Below, piece after piece: positions 42,712 through 52,023 of a stretch of 64,000 nucleotides of DNA. Location of the stretch: NCBI RefSeq assembly GCF_025567125.1, contig NZ_JAOQJI010000007.1:62001-126000 (forward strand), given 5' to 3'. Positions within the stretch are counted from its first letter, which is position 1, and each line of letters opens with the position of its first letter. The position numbers and the translations under genes are program-made. The notes below the pieces were generated by a model that was given only the letters and a program-made list of their open reading frames with translations, was not told the DNA's origin and searched no databases. This DNA comes from Phocaeicola fibrisolvens. Its GTDB lineage: Bacteria > Bacteroidota > Bacteroidia > Bacteroidales > Bacteroidaceae.

Positions 42712-43524
42712 ATGAAAATAAGCGTCATTATCCCGTCGTATAAACCTCAGGACTGGATTTATGAATGCCTTTCCAGCCTGGCCGGGCAAACATTTGAAAA
42801 AGCGGAATTTGAGGTAATCATTGTGCTTAATGGATGCTGCGAGCCTTATAAAAGCGAACTCTTGAATTACATCTGTACCGGCATGCGGGGTGTGAATGTG
42901 AATTTGATTCAAACCGATCAGGCTGGCGTGTCGAATGCACGGAATATCGGAATCGGCCGTTCCAGAGGGGAATATATTGCATTTATCGATGACGACGATT
43001 TTGTGTCGGACTCGTATCTGGCAGATTTATACGCCATCGCTTCTACGGGACACATCCCTTTGTCCAATTTCTTGGCGTTCGAGGAGGATGCGGATACGCG
43101 GAAATACACTTCCTACTATATCACGGATATATATAACCGTCTGGGCCGGAAGGGACATCCATACCAGATACTTCCAGTAAGAAGTTATTTGTCGGTTCCA
43201 TGTGCGAAGCTGATTCCCAGAAAGGTGATTGCAGACCGTAGATTTTATTTGGACTTCAAGAACGGAGAGGATAGCATTTTTATGTTTCTGATATCAGACG
43301 AGATGAAGACGTTCGAGTTTACGGAAGCGCGTGCCATTTATTATCGACGAATCAGGGAGGGCTCTGCGGTGACGAGGAAAAAGAAGCGAAAAGAGGTGCT
43401 CGCCAATTCCTGTAAGATGATTTATGCTTATACCAGAATATACATTGCGCATGCACGTCGGTATCATGCGCTCTTTTTCGTGACCCGAGTTCTCGCGGCT
43501 GTAAAGAAAATAGTTGAAAGGTAA
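42712..43524 (+). CDS. glycosyltransferase family 2
   Basis: This 270-residue GT-A enzyme opens with ISVIIPSYKPQDWIYECLSSLAGQT and has the nucleotide/metal motif GEYIAFIDDDDFV near residue 83-95. It is cytoplasmic, with a basic C-terminus (KKKRKE). It follows the GT4 gene by 5 bases. Donor unknown. Confidence 0.88.
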   Translation: MKISVIIPSYKPQDWIYECLSSLAGQTFEKAEFEVIIVLNGCCEPYKSELLNYICTGMRGVNVNLIQTDQAGVSNARNIGIGRSRGEYIAFIDDDDFVSDSYLADLYAIASTGHIPLSNFLAFEEDADTRKYTSYYITDIYNRLGRKGHPYQILPVRSYLSVPCAKLIPRKVIADRRFYLDFKNGEDSIFMFLISDEMKTFEFTEARAIYYRRIREGSAVTRKKKRKEVLANSCKMIYAYTRIYIAHARRYHALFFVTRVLAAVKKIVER

Positions 43525-43544
43525 TTTTCAATCTGTGTTGGCTT

Positions 43545-44330
43545 ATGAATGATTGGGGGTTGGTCTCCATCATTACTCCGACCTGGAATTGTGCGGAGTA
43601 TATTGAAGAGACGGTTCGGTCGGTGTTGGCCCAGACGTATGTACACTGGGAACTGATTATTTACGATGACTGCTCGACCGATGGTACGGAGGCGGTGGTC
43701 CGTCCTTTTGTGGAGGCGGATTCCAGAATAAAATATTTCTGTAACAGACAGAACAGCGGGGCGGCGGTCACACGTAACCATGCGTTGAGAGTGGCTGGCG
43801 GGAGATGGGTCGCATTCTTAGACAGTGACGATTTGTGGATGCCGCAGAAGTTGGAAAGGCAGCTCCGTTTCATGGTGGACAACCAGTATGCGTTTACCTA
43901 CCATAAATATGTGGAAATCAACGAGAGTTCCGAAGAAACCGGGGTCCTGGTGGGCGGGAAAAAGGTGGTGTCGAAGTTGGACATGTTTGCCTGCTGCTGG
44001 CCGGGATGCCTGTCGGTGATGTATGAGGCTGAAAAAATCGGACTCGTTCAGATTCTCGACGTGAAGAAAAACAACGATACGGCGATGTGGCTGAAAATTA
44101 TCCGGAAGTCCAGGTGTTATCTGCTGGACGAGTGCCTCGGCATGTATCGCCGGCGGCAGGGGTCGATTACTCCTCCGGATATTCGTACGAAGATAAAATG
44201 GCATTACACCCTGTTTCATGAAGCGGAACGACAGAATCCGGTGGTAGCCGTTTTCTGGATGTGCGTGAACATCATAGGGAATTCATACAAGAAACTTTTT
44301 TATGTCAAGAAATACAATGTAAAGAAATAA
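43545..44330 (+). CDS. glycosyltransferase family 2
   Basis: This 261-residue GT-A enzyme opens with LVSIITPTWNCAEYIEETVRSVLAQTY and carries GGRWVAFLDSDDLWMPQKLERQL near residue 85-107. It is the last glycosyltransferase of the core. With the initiating transferase, two GT4 and two GT2 enzymes would allow a repeat of up to five sugars. Separated by 6 bases from the aminotransferase gene. Confidence 0.88.
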   Translation: MNDWGLVSIITPTWNCAEYIEETVRSVLAQTYVHWELIIYDDCSTDGTEAVVRPFVEADSRIKYFCNRQNSGAAVTRNHALRVAGGRWVAFLDSDDLWMPQKLERQLRFMVDNQYAFTYHKYVEINESSEETGVLVGGKKVVSKLDMFACCWPGCLSVMYEAEKIGLVQILDVKKNNDTAMWLKIIRKSRCYLLDECLGMYRRRQGSITPPDIRTKIKWHYTLFHEAERQNPVVAVFWMCVNIIGNSYKKLFYVKKYNVKK

Positions 44331-44336
44331 AGACAG

Positions 44337-45545
44337 ATGAATACGAAGAAAAACATTCCGTTTTCTCCACCGGATATCAGCGAAAGTGAAGTGGAGATGG
44401 TGGCCGGGGCACTGCGTTCCGGATGGATTACGACCGGACCGAGAACCAAGGAGTTTGAACACGAGATTGCCACGTTTTGCCGTACTTCCCGGGCGGTCTG
44501 CCTGAATTCGGCAACTGCGTGCATGGAATTAATCTTGAGGGTGCTGGGAGTCGGACCAGGCGACGAAGTGATTGTACCGGCCTATACGTATACGGCTACG
44601 GCGAGTGTGGTATGCCATGTGGGCGCAAAAGTGGTGATGGTTGATACGGCTCCCGACTCGTTCGAGATGGATTACGACCAGCTGGAAGAGGCCATTACAC
44701 CGGCCACGAAGGTCGTCATACCGGTCGACCTGGGGGGAGTGATGTGTGATTATGACCGTGTGTTTGCCGCAGTGGAACGCAAGCGGTCTCTTTTCCGTCC
44801 GGCAGGCAAACTGCAGGAGGCCATAGGCAGGGTCACGGTGATGGCGGATGCGGCACATGCTTTCGGGGCCCGATGGCACGGAAAGAGGTGTGGCGAGGTG
44901 GCCGATTTTACTTCTTTCTCTTTTCATGCCGTGAAGAACCTGACCACGGCCGAAGGGGGAGCACTCACCTGGAAAGACCTGCCGGGGATAGACAATGACG
45001 AGCTGTACACGCAGTTTCAGTGGCTGTCCTTGCACGGGCAAAGCAAGGATGCCCTGGCCAAGACCAGGCTGGGGGCCTGGGAGTACGACATCCTTTCGCC
45101 GGCCTACAAGTGCAACATGACAGACATCATGGCGGCCATCGGACTGGCGCAGCTCAAGCGTTACAGGGGCATGCTGGACAGACGCAAGCAGATTATTGAA
45201 AGGTATCAGCAGGCACTTGAAGGGCTGAATGTGCAGACTCTGTGTCATTATGGAGAGGATCATGCATCGAGCGGACACTTGTTTCTGTTGAGGCTGAAAG
45301 ACAAGTCGCTGGAAGAGCGCAACGAACTGATTGTGCGCATGGCAGAAAGGGGAATCGCCTGTAACGTGCACTATAAACCCTTGCCCATGATGACGGCCTA
45401 TAAGTCGATGGGGTTTGACATCAAGGATTTTCCGAATGCCTATGCTCAGTATCACAATGAAATCACCTTGCCTTTGCATACCCGGCTGTCGGATGAGGAG
45501 GTGGATTTCGTGGTAGCGAATTTACGGGAACTTCTGACGGAATAA
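44337..45545 (+). CDS. DegT/DnrJ/EryC1 sugar aminotransferase
   Basis: This 402-residue PLP enzyme has the family's cofactor lysine, Lys200, in SFHAVKNLTTAEGG, and the substrate-entry motif SGWITTGPRTKEFE near residue 30-43. It aminates a 4-keto nucleotide sugar, most plausibly the product of the CapD-like dehydratase, to make a 4-amino-6-deoxy sugar. Preceded by GT2 genes and followed 11 bases later by the initiating sugar transferase, which may use that sugar. Confidence 0.92.
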   Translation: MNTKKNIPFSPPDISESEVEMVAGALRSGWITTGPRTKEFEHEIATFCRTSRAVCLNSATACMELILRVLGVGPGDEVIVPAYTYTATASVVCHVGAKVVMVDTAPDSFEMDYDQLEEAITPATKVVIPVDLGGVMCDYDRVFAAVERKRSLFRPAGKLQEAIGRVTVMADAAHAFGARWHGKRCGEVADFTSFSFHAVKNLTTAEGGALTWKDLPGIDNDELYTQFQWLSLHGQSKDALAKTRLGAWEYDILSPAYKCNMTDIMAAIGLAQLKRYRGMLDRRKQIIERYQQALEGLNVQTLCHYGEDHASSGHLFLLRLKDKSLEERNELIVRMAERGIACNVHYKPLPMMTAYKSMGFDIKDFPNAYAQYHNEITLPLHTRLSDEEVDFVVANLRELLTE

Positions 45546-45556
45546 TTGCTAGAAAG

Positions 45557-46144
45557 GTGTTGAAACGTGTGTTCGATGTGGTGGCCAGCGGTTGCGGGCT
45601 GCTGTTGCTGAGTCCGGTTTTTCTGTGGCTGGCCGGTTGGGTGAAACTGGATTCCAGGGGGCCGGTCTTCTACAGGCAGGTGCGTGTGGGAAAACACAAC
45701 AAGGATTTCAAGTTGTATAAATTCCGTTCCATGCGTGTGGGGGCAGACAAGGCCGGACTGATTACCGTGGGAGGAAGAGACCCTCGGGTGACGCGCTCCG
45801 GATATTATATCAGGAAGTACAAGCTGGATGAGTTGCCGCAGCTGATCAATGTGTTCCTGGGAGACATGAGCCTGGTGGGACCCCGTCCGGAAGTAAGGAA
45901 ATATGTGGACTTGTACACTCCTGAACAGATGCATGTATTGGATGTGCGTCCCGGCATTACAGACAAGGCTTCCATTCTGTATTGCCACGAGAATGAACTG
46001 CTGGCCGGTGCAGACGACCCCGAAGCGTTCTACCGGGAGGTGGTCATGCAGGACAAGCTGAAGATAAACCTGGAGTACGTGAGAAACCGCTCGTTCTGGG
46101 GGGATATCAAACTGATTTTTAATACTATATTCAAGATTCTATGA
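45557..46144 (+). CDS. initiating sugar-phosphate transferase (short PglC/WcaJ type)
   Basis: This 195-residue bacterial sugar transferase has one N-terminal re-entrant helix (VFDVVASGCGLLLLSPVFLWL) and the catalytic set: KLYKFRSMRVGAD near 51-63 and DELPQLINVFLGDMSLVGPRPE near 94-115. It puts the first sugar phosphate onto undecaprenyl phosphate. It has only the C-terminal catalytic domain, as in PglC. The start is GTG at 45557 (or TTG at 45560), because no in-frame ATG is near. It overlaps the next gene by 4 bases. Confidence 0.9.
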   Translation: MLKRVFDVVASGCGLLLLSPVFLWLAGWVKLDSRGPVFYRQVRVGKHNKDFKLYKFRSMRVGADKAGLITVGGRDPRVTRSGYYIRKYKLDELPQLINVFLGDMSLVGPRPEVRKYVDLYTPEQMHVLDVRPGITDKASILYCHENELLAGADDPEAFYREVVMQDKLKINLEYVRNRSFWGDIKLIFNTIFKIL

Positions 46145-46941
46145 GAAAACGATTGATAAGATTACGGCTCCTGGGATACCTGGCAGTCATTGTATGTATG
46201 TGTGTGGCTTGTACCTCCTCCCGTAAGGTGCTGTATTTGCAGGATGTGAAGCCCATGGTGAAACAGCAGATTGATGAGGCCTACGAAGTGAAAATCCACA
46301 AGGACGACATGCTGGCCATCATGATCAACAGCAAGAACCCGGAACTGGCTTTGCCGTTCAATATGCCGCTGGTAAGCTATCAGGTGGGTTATCAGAGCAC
46401 CTACAACCAGCGTATCCTCGGCTATCTGGTCGACTCGGACGGTTGCATTGATTTCCCTATCTTCGGACGGCTGCATGTGGCGGGAATGACCCGGAAGGAG
46501 CTGACGAAGTACATCAAGCAGCGGCTGGTGGAGGAAGATTACATCAAGGACCCGGTGGTGACCGTACAGTTCCTGAATTTCAAGATTTCGGTCATCGGTG
46601 AAGTCAACCGTCCGGGAAGCTTCGACATCACCAGTGACAGGATTACTTTGCTGGAGGCCATCAGCAAGGCGGGCGACCTGACCATCTTCGGTCGCCGGGA
46701 CCGTGTGGCGGTTATCCGGGAAGTGGACGGCGAACGTACCATCGTGTACCATGACCTGCGTTCTTCCGATATTTTCCAGTCGCCTTATTATTACTTGCAG
46801 CAGAACGACATTGTGTACGTGGAGCCCAACCGGACGAAAGCGGCACAGAGTCGCATCAACCAGAACAACACGGTGGGGGTATGGACCTCCGTGATTTCGG
46901 TTTTAACTTCAATTGTCACCTTAATATTGGTTGCGAAATGA
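46141..46941 (+). CDS. wza: polysaccharide export outer-membrane lipoprotein (Wza-like)
   Basis: This 266-residue protein has a lipobox (VCMCVAC, Cys24), a polysaccharide-export domain (YEVKIHKDDMLAIMI near residue 47-60; LGYLVDSDGCIDFPIFGRLHVAG), and a SLBB domain (ISVIGEVNRPGSFDI near 152-166). It is much smaller than E. coli Wza, as is typical for Bacteroides. It forms an export channel with the Wzc-like protein, with which it overlaps by 4 bases. Confidence 0.92.
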   Translation: MRKRLIRLRLLGYLAVIVCMCVACTSSRKVLYLQDVKPMVKQQIDEAYEVKIHKDDMLAIMINSKNPELALPFNMPLVSYQVGYQSTYNQRILGYLVDSDGCIDFPIFGRLHVAGMTRKELTKYIKQRLVEEDYIKDPVVTVQFLNFKISVIGEVNRPGSFDITSDRITLLEAISKAGDLTIFGRRDRVAVIREVDGERTIVYHDLRSSDIFQSPYYYLQQNDIVYVEPNRTKAAQSRINQNNTVGVWTSVISVLTSIVTLILVAK

Positions 46942-49298
46942 CGAACAGAAAGAATACTCAGTCGGACCATACACTGCATGTCGGTGATTGGTTGCATATT
47001 GCGCTGGCAAACTGGAAGTGGTTTGTTCTGTCGCTCGTGGTATGTATGGGGGCGTCTTTTTGGTATATCAAGCGCTCGCCGGATATTTACAGCCGCTCGG
47101 CTTCCGTGCTGATTAAGGACGAGACCCGGGGGGCGCAACTGCCCAATGCCGCTTCTGCCTTTTCTGAAATGGATTTGTTGAACATCCAGAGTACGGTGGA
47201 CAATGAGGTGCTGATTTTCAAGTCGAAGCGTCTGATGATAGAGGTCGCCCGGAAACTGAAGCTGGACATTTTTTATTCGGTCAAAGGCAAGTTCCGTGAC
47301 TGGGACCTGTATACCACCAGTCCGGTGACGCTGACGTTCCCGGAGGCGCTGGAGACGTCTTCCTTTTCTTTCAAGGTGACACCGCTGAACGACAAGGAGG
47401 TGCTGCTGTCGGACTTCCCGGAAATGGAGGGAGTGAAACCGGTGGAGCAGATGAAGGTCCATTTGAACGATACGGTCGCAACTCCCGTAGGAAAACTGGT
47501 GGTGACGCCTACTCTCTATTACACACAGGACTATTATCAGGTGCCTGTCACTGTGAATAAGATGAACCTGGAGAAGGTGGGGATGGCCTACAATGCGGCC
47601 CTGCAGTCGATGGTGGCCAGCAAGACTTCCAGCATCATTCATCTGAGCATTTCCGACGTGTCGCCGCGAAGGGCGGAAGACATTCTCAACACACTGATAG
47701 ATGTGTACAACCAGGATGCCATCGACGACAAGAACCGGATTGCGGTGAATACGGCCAATTTCATCAACGAACGGCTGATTGTCATCGAACAGGAGCTGGG
47801 CGGGGTGGAATCGCAGATTGCCGATTACAAGAGCCAGCATAACCTGGCCGATATTTCCACGCAGACCGGCAGTTTCATGGAACGGTCCAACCGCTACCAG
47901 CAGGAAGGGGTGACGTTGGAGAACCAGCGTACGCTGGCCCTGTACATCCGCGACTACCTGGCCGACCCGGCCAAGTCGGGCGAGTTGATTCCTTCGAACA
48001 CCGGTATCTCGGACGGTACCATCGAGCGGCAGATTATGGAGTACAATGAACTGATGTTGCAACGGGACAAGCTGATTGGAAACAGCAGCAACAAGAATCC
48101 GGTGGTGATGGATATGAATAATTCACTGGCTTCCATGAAGCAAACAATTGTGCGTACGGTAGACAATCTGATTGCGGGCCTGGACATGAAAATCCAGAAC
48201 ATCCGCGGCGAAGAGGAACGGGCGATGAAGCGCATTGCCGCCGTGCCCAGCCAGCAGAAGTATGTGCTGTCGGTGGAACGCCAGCAGAAAATCAAGGAGT
48301 CGCTGTATATCTATCTGCTCAACAAGCGGGAGGAAAATGCGCTGACCAAATCCATTACGGAGAGCAATGCGCGCATCATCGATCCGGCCATGGGAAGCAG
48401 CGTGCCCGTATCGCCGAAGACACACCTCATCATGCTGGCCGGTTTTATGCTCGGCCTCTTGCTGCCTGCCTGTGTGCTGTTTGTGCTTCGTACCTCCGAT
48501 ACGAAGGTGAGGGGCAAGAAAGACCTGACCGATGTCCTTTCCATTCCTTTCCTGGGCGAGATTCCACGGCGTGAGAGAGAGAAAGGCGAAGGAAACCGGT
48601 CGGTGGTGGTCACGGAAGAGGGCAAGGATGCCGTATCGGAAGCGTTCCGCATCTTGCGTACGAACATGGCATTTATGAGCGGGGCGGCGGATGGAAAGCT
48701 GCAGACGCTGATGGTTACCTCGTTTCATGTGGGCGACGGAAAAACGTTTGTCTCTTCCAACCTTGCCATGACGCTGGCACTGGCCGGATACAAGGTGGTG
48801 CTGGTGGACCTGGATATCCGGAAGGGGACGTTGAGCAAGCACATGGGAGGCTCTCAGCAAGTGGGAGTCACGAACTTCCTGGCCGGGACGGTAGACCGGG
48901 TGGACGACTTGCTGATGCCTTCGGGCTGCCACGAGAACCTGAGTCTGGTATGCAAGGGACCCGTACCGCCGAATCCGTCGGAACTGTTGCTGAATGCGCG
49001 GCTGAACGTCCTGATACGTCACCTCAAGGAGAGGTTTGACTACGTGATTCTGGACAATGTGCCGTCTCACATGGTGGCCGATGCTCTGATTGTCAACCGT
49101 GTGGCCGACCTGACTCTTTATGTCATCAGGGCGGGAGGTATGGACCGGAGGCAACTGCCCGAAATAGAGTTGCTGCACACCGAACACAAGTTGAAGAACA
49201 TGGCACTGGTGCTCAATGGAGTGAACCGACAGCGGGACAGTTACGGTTATTACGGTTATTACGGGTATTACCAGTATGGCTACAAGGAAGAGAAATAG
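46938..49298 (+). CDS. wzc: Wzc-like tyrosine autokinase (BY-kinase) with chain-length domain
   Basis: This 786-residue inner-membrane protein has two membrane helices (about residues 31-50 and 495-518), a Wzz/GNVR periplasmic part between them, and a cytoplasmic BY-kinase domain. The Walker A region is SFHVGDGKTFVSSN at about 592-605 and Walker A' is VVLVDLDIRKGTL near 619-631. A Tyr-rich tail (SYGYYGYYGYYQYGYKEEK, about 768-786) is the site of autophosphorylation. It regulates assembly and length of the polysaccharide with Wza. The start at 46938 overlaps wza by 4 bases; a longer reading frame from 46881 lies inside wza. Confidence 0.93.
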   Translation: MTNRKNTQSDHTLHVGDWLHIALANWKWFVLSLVVCMGASFWYIKRSPDIYSRSASVLIKDETRGAQLPNAASAFSEMDLLNIQSTVDNEVLIFKSKRLMIEVARKLKLDIFYSVKGKFRDWDLYTTSPVTLTFPEALETSSFSFKVTPLNDKEVLLSDFPEMEGVKPVEQMKVHLNDTVATPVGKLVVTPTLYYTQDYYQVPVTVNKMNLEKVGMAYNAALQSMVASKTSSIIHLSISDVSPRRAEDILNTLIDVYNQDAIDDKNRIAVNTANFINERLIVIEQELGGVESQIADYKSQHNLADISTQTGSFMERSNRYQQEGVTLENQRTLALYIRDYLADPAKSGELIPSNTGISDGTIERQIMEYNELMLQRDKLIGNSSNKNPVVMDMNNSLASMKQTIVRTVDNLIAGLDMKIQNIRGEEERAMKRIAAVPSQQKYVLSVERQQKIKESLYIYLLNKREENALTKSITESNARIIDPAMGSSVPVSPKTHLIMLAGFMLGLLLPACVLFVLRTSDTKVRGKKDLTDVLSIPFLGEIPRREREKGEGNRSVVVTEEGKDAVSEAFRILRTNMAFMSGAADGKLQTLMVTSFHVGDGKTFVSSNLAMTLALAGYKVVLVDLDIRKGTLSKHMGGSQQVGVTNFLAGTVDRVDDLLMPSGCHENLSLVCKGPVPPNPSELLLNARLNVLIRHLKERFDYVILDNVPSHMVADALIVNRVADLTLYVIRAGGMDRRQLPEIELLHTEHKLKNMALVLNGVNRQRDSYGYYGYYGYYQYGYKEEK

Positions 49299-49317
49299 AT
49301 AGGAAGAGGAACTGGAT

Positions 49318-50382
49318 ATGGAGGAAAGCATCAGGGAGGCTTTTCTGGAATTGCTGCGGTCTGGTTTGTGGGGACACGAGCCGGACTTCCGCTGTTTGGA
49401 AGGGCTGGGTGAAGCAGACTGGCAGCAGATTTTCAGAATGGCCGGCAAACAGACCGTCATCGGGGTCTGCATACAGGCTGTGTTCCGTCTGCCGGAGGCG
49501 GACAGACCCCCGCAGGCCGTGCTGTGGAAATGGATAGGGCAGAACCTCTATGTAGAAGCCAGAAGCCGGAAAATGCTGGAAGTATGGAGGGAGATTGATG
49601 CGCTGTTTGTCCGCGAGGGCATTCAACCCGTTCTGATGAAAGGCTTGTCGGTGGGATGCTGTTATGCAAAGCCCCTGTCACGGCAGGCAGGTGACATCGA
49701 CCTCTTTATTCCCGAAGGTTTTGACAAGGCTTTGGAACTGGTGAGAAGATGGGGATGTCCGATTGACCACAAGACGCACCATGACAGTTTCGACTATCAG
49801 GGGGTACATATCGAGTTGCACCCGCGCATGGTGGTTACCTCCAACCGGGTGGGGATGGAATGCATGGCGATGGTCGAAACGCTGGACGGGGTCACGCTCA
49901 GGGTACCGGATGCTCAAATGGGAAGTCTGCTGCTGTTGTCGCATGCCGCCCGGCATTTTCTGATTGGAGGAATCGGCTACCGTTATTTGTGCGACTGGGC
50001 AGCCTATTTGAATCACTACCATGCATATATCGACACGGACAGGGTGTGTCGCGAGCTTCGGAAGATGGGACTGGCTCATTTCGTGGCCGACTTCACCGAA
50101 GTGGCACACCGGGAACTGGGGCTTTCGTTCGACGGAATCGACCGGTGGCGGAAGGGAGCCAGAGAAAAGTATGTCCGGAGGATGTCGGCAGAACTGACAG
50201 CACACGGCGATTTTGGTGCCGTAAATTTCAAGAAGACAACCGGCCGGGGAACGAAAGACCGGCTGCAGTTGGTGTGGAGCATCGTCCGGCGGAGGCACTA
50301 TTGGCCGAGGATGTTCTGGAAGAAATTCCCGCTGTTTCTATACAGCCGGATAAAGGTCCGCCTCAAGGGACTGAAGGACTGA
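49318..50382 (+). CDS. nucleotidyltransferase family protein (NTP_transf_5-type)
   Basis: This 354-residue protein has the NTP_transf_5 pattern: LMKGLSVGCCYAKPLSRQAGDIDLFIPEG (residues about 103-130), with the paired aspartates Asp-x-Asp of a nucleotidyltransferase, then an HHDSFDYQGVHIELHPRM motif near 155-172. It is 19 bases after the wzc gene and is the last gene of the operon. The same family is encoded in lasso-peptide clusters with an HprK-like kinase and a PqqD-like protein, both also in this operon. Chemistry here is unknown; a nucleotidyl or pyrophosphate-linked modification is possible. Confidence 0.85.
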   Translation: MEESIREAFLELLRSGLWGHEPDFRCLEGLGEADWQQIFRMAGKQTVIGVCIQAVFRLPEADRPPQAVLWKWIGQNLYVEARSRKMLEVWREIDALFVREGIQPVLMKGLSVGCCYAKPLSRQAGDIDLFIPEGFDKALELVRRWGCPIDHKTHHDSFDYQGVHIELHPRMVVTSNRVGMECMAMVETLDGVTLRVPDAQMGSLLLLSHAARHFLIGGIGYRYLCDWAAYLNHYHAYIDTDRVCRELRKMGLAHFVADFTEVAHRELGLSFDGIDRWRKGAREKYVRRMSAELTAHGDFGAVNFKKTTGRGTKDRLQLVWSIVRRRHYWPRMFWKKFPLFLYSRIKVRLKGLKD

Positions 50383-50388
50383 CAGACG

Positions 50389-50434
50389 AAAATGACGTGT
50401 GGCTATCGGAAAAGGATTGCCACACGTCATTTTT
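50389..50434. terminator. strong terminator at the end of the polysaccharide operon
   Basis: A 15-bp perfect stem (AAAATGACGTGTGGC at 50389-50403 with GCCACACGTCATTTT at 50419-50433) is followed by TTTTTG. It lies between convergent genes, so it may work both ways. Confidence 0.92.
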
Positions 50435-50462
50435 GTTTGGAGGAAACTTATGCCTCGGGAGG

Positions 50463-52007
50463 TTATTCAATTTCGTCCGGCCAAGGGCAGGGCTTTCCCG
50501 TCTTTTTGAACGACGGACGCTGGGCACCCGAACTGCGGAGGAACTCTCCGAGGTTGGCCGAGAGGGCTTTCACTACCTCCGGATGCTGCTGGGCCAGGTT
50601 GTGCTGTTCGCTGATGTCGGCCGGGATGTCATAGAGTTCCTTCTTCCCCGTTTCGTAGAAATAAATCAGTTTCCATTTTCCCTGACGCACGGTGCAGGTG
50701 GCGCCGATGCCCGGGCCTTGTTCGCCCCACAGGTTCGGACAGTTCCAGTAGAGGCTTCTGCCTTCCGACGGGTCGCCGGTCTGCTTGAGCAGGGGTACGA
50801 AGCTCACGCCGTCCACGGTCTGCGGCACTTTCCAGTCGGTGATGCCGGCCATTTCGAGGATGGTAGGATAGTAGTCTTCGATGATGACGTACTTGTCGCA
50901 GCGGGTATTGGGTTTCGTCACGCCCGGCCAGCTCACAATCATCGGTTCGCGAATACCGCCCTCGTAGGCCGAGCCTTTTCCGCAGGTGAGGGGCGCATTC
51001 TGCGTGTAGAGCGGTTCGTCTCTCCATTCCTTGCCGGTAGCATATCCGCCGTTGTCACCGCAGAACAGGATGATGGTGTTATCCGCCTCACCGTTCTTCT
51101 CCAGCCAGTCCATGATGTCGCCCAGGCTCTTATCCATGCCTTCGATGAGGGACGCATAAGCCGCCTCCTTGTCCGACATGCCTTTCTTCTTGTACTTGTC
51201 GAAGAAGCGCACGTCCTTGTCAATTGGGATGTGGATGGCATAGTGCGACATATAGAGGTAGAACGGCTGGTTGTAAGCCTTGGCCTTGTCGAGGGCCTTC
51301 AGGGCTTCCTGCGTCAAGGCCTCGGTAATGAACGTGCCCGTCTTCCAGTAGTGCTCCAGTCCCGGCACCGACATGAGCGAGGTGGGGTTTCCCTTGTCGT
51401 CGTGTCCGTAGCTCAGTTCGCTCAGGTACGTGGCCAGTCCCCCCGCCGCATGTCCGGCGATGTTCGTCTCGAAGCCGAAGTGGCAGGGATTCTCTCCCGG
51501 GGTGTCGATGGCCCCCCAGTGCGCCTTTCCGCAGTGGATGGTGTGGTAGCCGCTGTCTTTGAGGAACTGCACGAACGACTTGGCCACGAAGGTGTGGTTC
51601 GTGCCTTCCACCTGCGCGATGCCGTTGTAGTTCCAGTCGGGCAGTTGCAGCACGTCGCTCTGGGCGTCAGTAGTCTTGTCCTTCTGCAAGGTCCAGTTGG
51701 TCACCCGGTGACGGGCGGCGTTGGCTCCGGTCATCAGGCTGCAGCGTGTGGGCGAGCTGATGCTGGAGGCGTAGGCCTGGGTGAACATCATTCCCTGGCG
51801 GGCCAGACGTTCCATGTTGGGAGTTTCGTAACGCTCGTTGTACATGGTCTTCTGTGTCCAGAAAGGCAGGGAAGTGTCCTGCCATCCCATGTCGTCCACT
51901 AGGAAGAAGATGATGTTCGGGCGCGGGTCGGGACGGTCGTTGGCCATGGCATTCAGCGGGGAAAGAATGGGAGCCAGTCCCAGGAGTGCGAGTAGATTTT
52001 TGTTCAT
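50463..52007 (-). CDS. exported sulfatase, Ser-type (family S1)
   Basis: This 514-residue sulfatase has a signal peptide (about residues 1-22). The formylglycine motif is SSPTR at 84-88, so Ser84 is the residue to be oxidised by an anaerobic sulfatase-maturing enzyme (anSME), not encoded here. Metal ligands are in NIIFFLVDDMGWQD near 31-44. It should remove sulfate from a glycan in the periplasm. It is the last gene of a minus-strand polysaccharide utilisation locus, following the GH29-like fucosidase by 16 bases. Substrate and positional specificity are unknown. Confidence 0.93.
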   Translation of the reverse strand: MNKNLLALLGLAPILSPLNAMANDRPDPRPNIIFFLVDDMGWQDTSLPFWTQKTMYNERYETPNMERLARQGMMFTQAYASSISSPTRCSLMTGANAARHRVTNWTLQKDKTTDAQSDVLQLPDWNYNGIAQVEGTNHTFVAKSFVQFLKDSGYHTIHCGKAHWGAIDTPGENPCHFGFETNIAGHAAGGLATYLSELSYGHDDKGNPTSLMSVPGLEHYWKTGTFITEALTQEALKALDKAKAYNQPFYLYMSHYAIHIPIDKDVRFFDKYKKKGMSDKEAAYASLIEGMDKSLGDIMDWLEKNGEADNTIILFCGDNGGYATGKEWRDEPLYTQNAPLTCGKGSAYEGGIREPMIVSWPGVTKPNTRCDKYVIIEDYYPTILEMAGITDWKVPQTVDGVSFVPLLKQTGDPSEGRSLYWNCPNLWGEQGPGIGATCTVRQGKWKLIYFYETGKKELYDIPADISEQHNLAQQHPEVVKALSANLGEFLRSSGAQRPSFKKTGKPCPWPDEIE

Positions 52008-52023
52008 AATATGTTTTTTTAGA

